Positions 10,973 through 21,817 of a stretch of 64,000 bases of DNA are shown here, one piece after another. Source of the DNA: Balanoglossus misakiensis (taxonomy: Eukaryota; Hemichordata); assembly GCA_040954595.2 (NCBI GenBank), contig CM082586.2:11532001-11596000 (forward strand), written 5' to 3'. The position numbers were made by a program, and so were the translations under genes. Every line of letters starts with the position of its first letter. Within the stretch, counting starts at the first letter, position 1. The notes below the pieces were generated by a model that worked only from the letters and a program-made list of their open reading frames with translations, was not told the DNA's origin and ran no database searches.

Positions 10973-13900
10973 ATGGAGGACGCACAAGAAACTGTTGTTA
11001 GGGTGAAGAAAGAGGAAGATGGCGAGGTGAGTATGGCAGCGAAGGGGGGCCCTGAATCTGACCCAAGGGATAAAGAAAATGACACTACTGATGATATTAA
11101 AGGGGATAAGTCTGTTGAACATGGATCAATGACAATGACACCCACTGGGGGAGGCAGCGTTTCTAAATTATCCCAGGGGACAATACCTAAACGGGGAGGT
11201 GGCCGAGGCGTATATTCTCCACTTAGGGGCCGATTGAGGAAACCGGCAGGTGTGCACCCGCAATCTTTGAAAGATTATAGTTTGACAGAAAGCGCGGCAC
11301 AATTTGATGATGAGCGCGAACGGTTAGTCGAATTGGAAAGCGAGCTAAAATCTCTTCTTGAGCGTGAGCACAGACGCAATAGAGAAATCGAATCCGAGGT
11401 TTCGCCACAGCATAGTAGTAACAAAACCGAGGAACGTCATGAGTACGAGCCGACACATCGAACATTTGCCGAAGTGAATTATACAGCACCACGGGTACCG
11501 AACTTTACCGGCGACCATAAAGGCAAGGATAGTATGTCATATGAGTCCTGGTTGAGGGAGGTACAGAGTATGAGACAGAGTGGCGTTCATAGCGATCGCG
11601 TACTGCGACAGGCCGTTCGGAAATCCATACGTGGTGAAGCGAGTGAGATCATACTAGGTTTGGGAATCGACCCGTCCATTGAAAAGATGTTGAATAAACT
11701 AGAAACTGTGTATGGTGTAGTTGTGTCTACGGCTACATTGAAGCGGCAGTTGTACAATGATTTTCAGAAGGAAGGTGAGTCAGCAGCGTCATTTGCATGT
11801 CGCGTCGAGATAAACCTGAGACGTATATATGATCGCGGAGGTGTCCGCGAGAGCGAAATGGATTTGATTCTGCGTACTACCCTGTGGGAAGGACTGACAG
11901 ACCTGCGAGTGAAAGACATCGCCAGGCATCGGTATGAAAATGCCAAGAATTTTGATGAGTTGCTACGGATCATCCGTGTTGCTGAACAAGAAGTACAGGG
12001 AGCGCATGGACGGAAAACTGGAGAGAAGTTGGAAGATAGGCGAAAGAAGACAAGAGGACATAGAGCGGTGAAGCAACAGCAGGAAGTGTCTGAGTCGGAT
12101 TCCGACAATGAAGAGCGTTCAAACAAAAAGAAACCACGTGACCACGAAAGTGATGAAATGTATGTTAAAATGACTGCGATGTTGAAAGCGATGCAATTAC
12201 AACAGGAACAGGTGAAGTTGGCTATGGAACAGCAACGAAAGGAACATGCCGCTGGAATGGAAGAGATCCGGAATGCTCGTGCAACAATGATGGTCTCATC
12301 AAACGGCGTGTCTCGACCACGTGATGTTGCCGCACGGATTTCACAGGAACCAGACTCGAGACGAGGAACCCCAAATCAAAGTGACGAACGAAGTGGAAAC
12401 AAGAGTGGAGAAAAGCCATTCACTTGCTACAACTGCAATGGGGAAGGTCACATGTCACGTGAGTGCAAGCAGCCATGTGGTAGATGTAAAGAAGAAGGAC
12501 ACACCTCTGCAAGTTGCCCAAAAAGAAAACGCGCATCTGTGAAAGCCAAGAGCATGACGGGAAGACGACGATGTGAAAAGAACCCAAAGAGAAAAGGTAA
12601 GCCAAGATCCATTGATGGACGGATTGTTGGTCCATTGAATGAGCAGTACGCCTTTGTGAATGGAAGGAAATGTTTGGCTCAAGTGGACACAGGATCACAA
12701 GTTACCATGATCAGTGAAGACTACTATCGTCGATACTTGTCCGATGTGCCATTCACTCCGTTGGATGAAGTTCTCGAGATCGCAGGTGTAACTGATGATG
12801 TTGTACAGTACGTTGGTGTGATAGAGGTTGAGGTTAGCTTCCCTAGTCACGTCTTCAATGATGATACCACTTTCATTCTATTGGCACTGGTAGTGAAAGG
12901 AACTGAGAACAATGATCGAGTGCCGGTGTTGGCGGGAACCAACTGGTTGAATCGTTACATGACGATGAAGATGTTGAACGATGGTGGTAGGACAATGAGC
13001 AGGATGAAGCCAGTAGCGAGAAGGGCTACTGCAACCCTACGCACTCGTGAACAGTTCTATGGACCATACGGAAACATGGGAGTAGTGCGAGCGGCAGTAA
13101 GCGAACGGGTGACACTGGAGCCACGTACTGCACATACCATTCGAGGGAGCATGAAGGCTGGTCCCAAAGGAGAGAAACATGAAGTGCTGTTAGGTGATGC
13201 CTGTGACTGGAATGAACACAAAGGATGGACTCTGAACCCTATGGTGACGATCGCTGAGTGTGGGAAACGCTCGTCAGCCGTGCCTGTGGTAATAAAAAAT
13301 GAAACTGACAAACCCATCGTCATCAAGCCGAGACAGGTTGTTGCTACAGTGAAGGCGGTACGAGGAATAGAAGTGCAGCCGCGAAGGGACACCAAGGATA
13401 ATGGAATTCACGACGAACCTTTGGAAGCGAGAGAGGTGACGGTTGGAGGATTGTCCTTTGATGTGACCGGTTCACCGGTTGACCAGGATCAGATGATAAA
13501 GATACAGGATGTTCTGGAACGTAACATTGGATCATTTTCGACCAGTGACGGCGACCTAGGAAGATGTACGATCCACAAACATGAGATCAACTTGAAAGAT
13601 GAACGTCCAGTCAAACAACCGTATCGTCGGATTCCTCCAGCTTTATATGACGAGATCCGAGTGCAGATAGGAGGAATGTTGGACAATGGGGTGATACGAC
13701 CATCAAAAAGTCCTTGGTCTTCTCCTCTCGTCCTTGTGGCAAAGAAAGACGGAACCACTCGTATATGTGTAGATTATAGACGTCTGAATGCGCAGACGAC
13801 TCCTGACGCGTATGCTCTACCTCGTATTGAGGAGGGACTGGATGTTTTGAGTGGCGCGAAATGGTTTACATCGATCGACTTAAAAAGTGGATTTTGGCAA

Positions 13901-16900
13901 ATAGCTATGTCGGAGAAGGACATCCCAAAGACAGCGTTTGCCACCCCATTCGGTTTCTACGAATTTGTTGTAATGCCCTTCGGACTCATGAACGCCGGAG
14001 CTACATGTCAACGCGTCGTGGAACAATGTATAGGAGATTACAACATGAGGATTTGCATGGTCTACATGGATGATGTGATTATCTTTTCTGAAACATTCGA
14101 GGAACATGTGGACCGAGTTGACAAGGTTCTCAAGCGACTACGAGAATGTGACTTGAAGATAAAACATACCAAGTGTCAGCTTTTTCGCGAAAAGATAAAG
14201 TACTTGGGACATGTAGTGTCGTCAAATGGAGTTGAGACCGACCCCGACAAGACGGAGGCATTGAGGACATGGCCAGTACCCACCAACGTGAAAGAGCTGA
14301 GGACATTCTTAGGATTTACGGGGTATTACCGTAGATTCGTACAGGGATACTCATCGATTGCCCGACCATTGCACGCTTTGACCGTAGGTTACCCAACGAA
14401 GAGGAAAAATGGGGGAGAAAGGAAACGACCACCCCCATACCAGTGGACAGATGCGTGCCAGGAAGCCTTCGAGCTGATCATTGACAAGCTGACTTCAGCT
14501 CCGGTTTTGGCCTACGCCGACTATACGCGACCGTTTGAGCTTCACACAGACGCGAGCTTGACAGGACTAGGTGCTGCCTTATACCAGTCAATCGAAGAGG
14601 CAGATGGACGAGAAAGACTTCGACCAGTTGCGTATGCCAGCCGGAGCCTCACTGCCAGTGAGAAGAACTACCCGGCCCACAAGCTGGAATTTCTGGCTTT
14701 GAAATGGTCTGTTACGGAAAAGTTTCGTGATTACTGCTTTGGCAATGATGTCACGGTATTGACCGACAATAATCCACTGACATACGTAGCAAGTACAGCG
14801 AAACTTGATGCGACAGGACAGAGGTGGTGGAATGCTTTATCTCAGTATAAATTGAAGATTCACTACCGACCCGGCCTAAGGAATGGTGATGCGGACGGGC
14901 TCTCGCGACGACCCGATGGCAGGGCTCAAGGATTTGATGAGTCTGAGAGACGTTTCCAGGAAACTGTAGCGATGACTCCTGATGAGGTGCAGGCAGTGGG
15001 GGAGCCATGTTTGTCTGATGGAGATGAAGATACACCATGGATTGAAGCCTTAGCTGCCTCAGCACGAGCGATACCAAAGGACATGGATGAACCTCCGGGG
15101 ATGCCAGGAGAAGCAACATTACCTACGATTGCGATGGACCAATGGGCGAAGTTACAGGACAGGGATGTGACCGTACGGCGCATACGAGCCTTGGTTCACG
15201 CGAAGACTGGGGGTAAAGGTAAACTGACAAGGACACAGCGAGCACAGGAACCGCAAGAAGTCAGAATGGCACTGAGAGATTGGAGTAAATTCTGTTTCCG
15301 CGATGATGTTTTGTATAGAGCGAGGACATCATCTAGTGGAGAGGTCTACTACCAATTGGTGCTACCACACGAGTTTCGCCAGGAGGCAATGAAAGGGGTG
15401 CACGACGACTGTGGACACCTGGGACAGGATCGAGCGATTGATTTATTGAGGGCTAGGTTTTATTGGCCTCTTATGTCAGCTGATATGAAGAAATACATTC
15501 GTACATGCAGGAGATGTACTCGAAGGAAGGACGAGGCGGGATTAAAGACACGTGCTCCGATGGTGAGTATTGAAACTTCACAGCCCCTCGAACTTCTATG
15601 CATGGATTTCTTGAGCCTTGAAGAGAGTAAAGGAGGGACCAAAGACCTGTTGGTAATTACTGATCACTTCTCGAAGTTTGCTGTAGCCATACCTACACCG
15701 AACCAGACCGCGAAAACGACAGCCAAGAACCTATGGGAACACTTCATGCTACCATATGGATGTCCGGAACGAATCCTGTCTGATCGTGGTCGGAATTTTG
15801 AGTCGCGAGTGATACAGGAATTGTGCCAGTTACTAGACATCAAAAAGTCACGTACCACGCTCAGGCTGAAAGATTCAACTGTACTCTCCTTAATATGTTG
15901 GGTACGCTCGAGAACGAGCAGAAGGCTAGATGGAAGGATTATGTGAAGCCGTTGGTACATGCGTACAACTGCACTGTTCATGACACGACGGGTTTTACAC
16001 CTTACCACTTGTTGTTCGGAAGACGTGCGAAGATAGCACTGGATGTGCGATTCGGAACGTCACCAGAAAGCAGGGATCCTACGACGCCGACAAAGTATAT
16101 CGCCGACTTGAGATCCAGGATGGACAAAGTATTTCAGATTGCGAAACGAGCTGCAGAGAAGTCAGCCCAAGTGAGTAAAGAGCGCTATGACCAGAAAGTT
16201 AGAGAGGTGGTGCTTAAAGAAGGTGATCGAGTGTTACGCAGGAACGTGAGTATACGAGGTCAACACAAGATCGCCGATCGGTGGGAGGAAAGTCCATATG
16301 TTGTGGTGAGAAGGCTGAGTCCTGATTTGCCAGTATATGTTATACGTTCAACGAAAACCTCGAAGACACAGACGGTCCACAGGAATTTGCTGAAACCTTG
16401 CTGTGATCGACCGCTGTTGAGTTATACAGAAGACGAAATGAGTGAACGCTCTCAGGATAGGGCCATTCCTGAGAGTACGGAGTCGGAACGAAGTTCATCC
16501 TCACAGAGTGAACGAGGCTATGTGCTCAATCCTGAATCGCGACCCTTTAGGCCTGGGAGAGTTAGACCTGTGCGCTTAGAAGGTACAACTGAAGTTACCC
16601 TTAATTCTATGGACAGAAGCGACAACGATGCATGTGTGAGCGTGGAGCAAGATTCTCCTGAACCGAGCATGATGGATATGAGCGATTCTTCAGGGCAGGT
16701 GCAAAGCCCTGATGATCCTGTAACAGGCTTGCGTGCAGATAGTATGGACGTATCGTCTGCTGGGAAGTCCGATGGAATTGCTGACAGAGCAGAAGTGACA
16801 CATCAAAATATTCCTCTGAGTGATGTAGGTGTGAATATCACTGATGCGTCGATTAGTAGTGGAAATGTAGGAACTAGGAAAGAGACTATGGGGAAGGAGC

Positions 16901-17247
16901 AACCAGTGGGAAGTGACTTAGCTGATACCCATGGTGATTGTTCTGACGCTGACGAGGAGTCGTCTATTGCCGAGGAAGGAGGAAGTGTGGTCCGACCTAT
17001 GCGTCGATCAACGAGAACTCGAAGACCACCCAAGTACTATGGATGGTGCTCACGATTGGTCAAACGTGACAAAGGTGGTAGAAGCACTTTGAGGAATTCT
17101 AGTATTGGGAAGAGGCCATCTTTTGATTTACCGAGGATTGATCATGAGGATGAAGTTTCTCATGGAAGACTGACCTCGTCGAATAGCAGAAACCACGACA
17201 TAACCATGAAAATACTCGAAATGATGGCCAGTGGAATATACATGTAA
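10973..17247 (+). pseudogene. gag-pol: Gypsy Gag-Pol, copy A (22-bp deletion in integrase)
   Basis: Gag and Pol are fused in one frame. Gag has a charged N-terminus, a Glu/Arg-rich probable coiled coil (ERLVELESELKSLLEREHRR), a PNMA-like capsid region (PRVPNFTGDHKG, QAVRKSIRGEASEIIL) and two CCHC knuckles at residues about 485-515 (CYNCNGEGHMSREC, CGRCKEEGHTSASC). Pol has protease VDTGS (~572), RT with YMDD (~1031), RNase H HTDAS (~1191), the integrase zinc domain with HDDCGH (~1476), and integrase core MDFLSL (~1543) and SDRGRN (~1602). Near 15858 a 22-bp deletion relative to copy B removes the conserved Pro-His-Pro stretch. It also throws the catalytic Glu (ERFN) out of frame, so the first frame stops at 15946. 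The second frame carries the integrase C-terminus (KIADRWEESPY) and an acidic Ser-rich tail to 17247. Confidence 0.93.
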
Positions 17248-17740
17248 GTATAGGGAATGTGGATGTAGGGGTGTACGCTGGATTCACATTAGCTATTCTT
17301 GACTGTATCTGATACGTGCTTAATGCCAGGTAAGTAAGGGTGCGGTTCGAAGGTTGCTTTGTGTACCTTTGCAGATTTGCTATTTAGATTAGCCGCGTCA
17401 TAGGGTCCTGCGCCTCCTGCGTTGCCCAGCGAACTCTGCGCGCTTACATTTTTCTGATTACTCTTTCAGGTTCACTGATCGAGACTCTGCCTACCCTACT
17501 GCAACAGGATTGTGTAGCTTGTTTCATCGAAAGTGCATCTGAGGATGACTCGAGTCACTCGTTTTACAGGCACGATGCCTATGCCGACGAGAATGTTTCG
17601 ATATTGAGTCTCGTTGATGTAGTGTTTGTATTTACGCTCATGTTCTGTGTTTCATTGTCGAACGAAGGCAAACTTATTGAGCTTGTTTTTTGTCGGGAAG
17701 TAAGCATAGTAAATCGTCCCTATGCTGACTTGGGGCAGTG
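17248..17740 (+). other. Copy A 3' untranslated region
   Basis: Noncoding stretch between the Pol stop and LTR 2, with no env-like ORF. It contains a well-formed intron-like segment, CCAG/GTAAGTAAGG at 17330 and TTACTCTTTCAG/G ending at 17469 (140 bp), which is preserved in copy B. The end is TTGGGGCAGTG directly before the LTR and may serve as a short polypurine tract. Confidence 0.6.
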
Positions 17741-18675
17741 TGATACCATTGAATTTGCACCCCTCAGAGCATAGTGGAATGACCCCGCCTATATCGTATA
17801 TTTGATACATTTTTGATTACTGACTTTACCTGTTTATTGTGATTACGCAATTGAAGTAGTCCGCAGGTGTTGACTGTATTTCTTGTGAGGTATTCGATTT
17901 CGAGTTATGATGTTTCTGTATGAAAGCTCTTTTATTGTTATTGATCGAATATTTGCTACTGGAAAGTTGAATTTGTTCCGTCCAGGCAGTACCGCGTGTA
18001 TTCATTCAAAGGTTTGGCGGGTGTAATACGGCGATGAACTAGTGAGTAAAAAGGGAACTTTTTAATATGGCCGTTGTCCGATTGTATTGACGAGAGTGGA
18101 ATCTCCACAAAAATCCGAACCATCGGCAGAATCGTACGGCGAAATTGCATCTTGAATGGGAATCGAGGAGAGCCGGATGTTAACTAACATTATTTGAGCT
18201 AGTCTTCGTGAGATCCCTACGTAAGAAGCATTTCATCGACTATTTCGAACGACAGGTCTGCTGTACCTGAACGAACCATTGTTATTGTCACGCTGATTAC
18301 TGAGACACCGATCGCCGAGATCCAACGATTACGGGTACTCGCGCAGGTTTCTCAACGTCGATGCTTCACGAACTGAAAGCTGATGTAAGTACGATCTCAT
18401 TAACGCTAATCATGTAAAATCGGACTGGATTTGATAAACTTACGGCCTTTCTAGGTTCTTCGAACCACGGCGTGTGGGGAATGCAATGAGCCGCATTGTT
18501 TGACCCCCAACGTCTACAAACTTTGAACGAATCATATACGAGCAGGAACACTCGACCCTACGATCGATTTGCCGATCACGGAACTGATCAGCGCTTCGTC
18601 ATCAAGCTCCGCTTTACGCCTGGATACACTCGGAGCGTTTGCGACGAGCGAACTTTGAGATATTTGCATTGATTG
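17741..18675 (+). repeat. Middle LTR (LTR 2), left part
   Basis: The first 935 bp of the shared middle LTR, starting TGATACCATTG and interrupted after GCATTGATTG by element C. It is nearly identical to LTRs 1 and 3. The final ATTG (18672-18675) is the left copy of element C's target duplication. Confidence 0.93.
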
Positions 18676-19306
18676 TGTAACGGCCTTGTTGATCCATTGA
18701 ATTTGTATACATGTATATCTGTATGTATGTTATACCTGTATCTTATAGTAATTAGTTATTCAATTATTCATATGACGTAATAGTACTTACCTTCAATTGG
18801 TTGATCTTAATTATATGCAAACCACCTGGAAGTTTCATTTGACCAATGAACACAAGCTAATCTGGCACTATGATGTAATTGCTGATATAAAAGGACATGG
18901 TGCATAAAATTGGTCAGTTCACCTCTGTAGCCAGACCGGCCACACACGTTGGAACTGTTCCATTTCAGGTTAGTTTCCTTGTACCTTACCTGTTGCTTGA
19001 AGCTTTGTATTTTGGTGCATTCTACCGACTCATTTCAGCACAAGTAATTGGTGTCTTTAACTTGCGTCAATTTTCCAATTGTATGTCTATATTTTTCACT
19101 TGCATGAATTTTGGTGTATTCTGTTGGAGGTGAACTCCCATACATGTGTGTAATTTAGCAGTTCACCTCTGTAGCCAGACCGGCCACACACGTTGGAACT
19201 GACATGTATTTGTTCCATTTCAGTTATTAAATGTAAGGCCTATGTCTTTGTTACCCGTAACCTGTTTGGTGTGAATATGTTGGAATGAACGGCGACAACC
19301 GTGACA
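18676..19306 (+). repeat. Element C 5' LTR
   Basis: Starts TGTAACGGCC and ends CAACCGTGACA. It contains GACCAATGAA (18841-18850, CCAAT-like), TATAAAAGG (18886-18894) and ATTAAA (19226-19231). A block of about 60 bp (TTCACCTCTGTAGCCAGACC onward) occurs twice, near 18913 and 19161. The first copy lacks the 11 bp GACATGTATTT that the 3' LTR has. Confidence 0.93.
18886..18894 (+). promoter_or_regulatory. Element C TATA box
   Basis: TATAAAAGG about 40 bp downstream of a CCAAT-like motif at 18841-18850, a plausible U3 core promoter. The same pair is repeated in the 3' LTR near 26304. Transcription would start about 25-30 bp downstream, just upstream of the first copy of the LTR-internal ~60-bp repeat. 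Confidence 0.6.
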
Positions 19307-20392
19307 AATGGCGTAGTCGGCAGGATTTGGCAATTCCTACGCAAGTTCTTTTTTCGGGACGGAGAGAGGATGATACTGACAAGTGCCATGTTTTAACTGG
19401 TCAGAAGTGTCTGGACAACGGACAACGCCCAACCAGGTGTGTCTTTCGCTGAGCTGGACGTCCTTGGGGAGCCACCCGGACTGCAGACAGACGGGAGCCA
19501 GGTCCAAGCGTCAACGGCGAGGAAAATTCTCTGCAGAGTGCCAAGTGGTGAAGTCGCTGAACTGTTACCGGCCGGAACTGTTTAGTGTGAAGTGTTCATC
19601 GCGGTATACAAGGTATTGTGTGTCCAGAACTTGACAGTGTTATTCCGTGCGAACTATAGACAGTGCGCATAAATTCCGTCCGTGGCGCATAGTTTCCATC
19701 TGTGATAACTTCGGACTTGAACTTGTGGACTGGGTATTTTATTGCAAACGAACTTTCTGGTTATTCGCTGTAGAACCTGGTGTAACGTAATGTTTGTAAA
19801 TTTTTCTTAGAAATCTCAATATTGTCTATATAATGCAATGTGGTCAAAGTAGTTTTGACTTTGATTTAATTGTTGAAGTGGGCTCCATGTGGATATAAAC
19901 CCATGTTTTGTTGCCTTTAGCCTGCTTAAAAAAAAAAAAAAAAAAAAAAAATTATTTTCTTTCAACAGTATATTTTGGTTAAGTGCTGAAGTATAAATTT
20001 TCTTTGTAAATTTCAGTTCATTATTTTCCAAACGACGTGAAAAAAAAAAAATTGTCAGCACTTGTTGAAAAAAAAAAATATTAAGTTATAAGTTAAATAT
20101 TGTATATTGACTTGAGTTAGTTTATTATTGTATTAGTTATTTAGTTGTTTCATTATTATTGAGACTGTCCATGAATGGTCGTATTCATCCAAATCATACA
20201 TTAGTCTCTATAGAACCTTTGGCAGTGTCTGTAAGCTATTCTATGCTTATTTCATTCCCTGTTAACGTATGTGCTATGCCAGTAGATACTGATATTATTG
20301 TTAAGATTTTCCAGTGAAATAGCTTGCATTGCATCGTATTTAACGACACGTCAGAGTCCTCCCAAATTGCCTCTCATTTTCTGGGGAAAAGA
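19307..20392 (+). other. Element C leader with serine-tRNA primer-binding site
   Basis: After two bases the leader begins TGGCGTAGTCGGCAGGATT (19309-19327), the exact complement of the 3' end of serine (AGA-type) tRNA as I recall it. The remaining ~1.06 kb is a long AT-rich leader with a run of 24 A at 19928-19951 and shorter A runs near 20040 and 20070. Several upstream ATGs occur, but no ORF looks coding. Confidence 0.8.
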
Positions 20393-21817
20393 ATGGCTGT
20401 GTCCAAAATATCAATTCAAGAGCGAAGCATTTATGTGCAACACTTGCCTTTTGAATGTACAAAGAAAAATTTTAGTGAATTTATCGAGTTACAGCTTGGT
20501 TTGGCCCAGGTTGATCAAATTTATATTTCTGATAAAGATTCCGCTTTTGTCATATTTGAGAATATAGAATCAGCCACAGCCGCTCTGCCAGTAATACATA
20601 AAAGCACTTTTGAAGAAAGCAAATTACGGGCAAGTCGTGTGACCACAGCCCGAGGGTTGGAACTGTGGCATTTAATTGAGGAAACCGAACAAAGTACTGG
20701 CCTAGATTACAATGAAACCAGTGATCCCAAAACATCCAAACCCAAAGCAGATGTACAGGAAATTATTAACATGTTGAGTTTACTGTCTGAAGCAGATAGG
20801 AAAGCGGTTGCACAGGCCATATCACCTGCTCCACTGAAACCAATCGTATCAACCCCTATGCCACAGCCGATTCCATTTCCAGCATTTCCAGTACCAACTT
20901 CAGTTGCAGATTCTTCACCATTTATTATGTCTTCACCTGCCCAAGCAGCTGCTGCACAGCCAGCCAGAGCCACTACTGCTTTTCACTCGGTGGAATTCCC
21001 AAGAATAGTCGTCTTCTCTGGCAAAGGTGATGTCACTTATGAAATGTGGCGATATGAAGTTCGAGCACTACAGAGGGAGAATGTGTTTCCGGAGACCATA
21101 ATTATGCAGGCTGTTCGGAAATCCCTACGAGCGTCCGCTGCTGAAGTCCTACTACATATGGGAGGAGACATCACAGTGTCCCGATTGATGGCGAAGATGG
21201 ACATGGTCTTTGGGAAAGTATTGCCACCGGAAGCAGTTTTGGAAAAATTCTATACAGCACGACAAACGAAGACAGAAAAGGTAGCAGAATGGGCCTGTCG
21301 CATCGAAGGACTTTTGGATGAACTCAGATCAGGTCAGTCCATCTCTAGTAATTCAGAAGAAACCATGCTTCGAACCAAATTCTTTTCTGGCCTGTCAGAT
21401 GAGCACATTAAGAATGCAATCAGACACCGATATGATACGGGAGAAGATTATTCAGGATTGTTGCTAGCCGCAAGAAAGCTTGAAGTAAATAGGGAGACCA
21501 CTACCAGGGTTCACCAAGCAACTGTTGCTGACAAGACGATGATAACCAAATTGGAGGAACTTACCAAAGGTCTGAAGAACTTAGCTGAGAAGGTTGCTGA
21601 ACTAGAGAAGCGAACTTCAACATCATCAACTCCAGAGTCTACTTTTCGCCGACGTGTCAACAATGAAAATGGCCGGGATCGGCGTGGCAACGATGGAACT
21701 CGCCAACCCAAACAAGTTTTCCCAGGCAACTGCTTCAAGTGTGGTGAACATGGACACAAAAAGACAGACTGTCCTTTAAATGGGGAGCGACCAGGCATCC
21801 GGAGGGACATGCGCTAG
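20393..21817 (+). CDS. gag: Element C Gag with N-terminal RRM-like domain
   Basis: 474-residue Gag. The start chosen is the ATG at 20393 (AAAGAATGG, A at -3 and G at +4); the reading frame extends further upstream only through non-ATG codons. Residues ~10-85 resemble an RNA-recognition motif: SIYVQHLPF fits RNP2, DSAFVIFENIESATAAL fits a reduced RNP1 plus helix 2, and a final strand is near KLRASRV. A Pro/Ala-rich linker follows, then a capsid region like PNMA and Gypsy Gags (FPRIVVFSGKGDVTYEMW, QAVRKSLRASAAEVLL). A probable coiled coil (LEELTKGLKNLAEKVAELEK), an Arg-rich stretch and a single CCHC knuckle CFKCGEHGHKKTDC (~447) complete it. The knuckle and stop overlap the pol frame. The ORF is intact. 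Confidence 0.9.
   Translation: MAVSKISIQERSIYVQHLPFECTKKNFSEFIELQLGLAQVDQIYISDKDSAFVIFENIESATAALPVIHKSTFEESKLRASRVTTARGLELWHLIEETEQSTGLDYNETSDPKTSKPKADVQEIINMLSLLSEADRKAVAQAISPAPLKPIVSTPMPQPIPFPAFPVPTSVADSSPFIMSSPAQAAAAQPARATTAFHSVEFPRIVVFSGKGDVTYEMWRYEVRALQRENVFPETIIMQAVRKSLRASAAEVLLHMGGDITVSRLMAKMDMVFGKVLPPEAVLEKFYTARQTKTEKVAEWACRIEGLLDELRSGQSISSNSEETMLRTKFFSGLSDEHIKNAIRHRYDTGEDYSGLLLAARKLEVNRETTTRVHQATVADKTMITKLEELTKGLKNLAEKVAELEKRTSTSSTPESTFRRRVNNENGRDRRGNDGTRQPKQVFPGNCFKCGEHGHKKTDCPLNGERPGIRRDMR

Noticed and set aside
17248-17740. Possible env gene downstream of pol in copy A
   Set aside because: No ORF of useful length, signal peptide or membrane segment is present before the LTR.
20324-20392. 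Upstream extension of element C Gag
   Set aside because: It begins with TTG, not ATG. The ATG at 20393 has a strong initiation context and directly precedes the RRM-like region.
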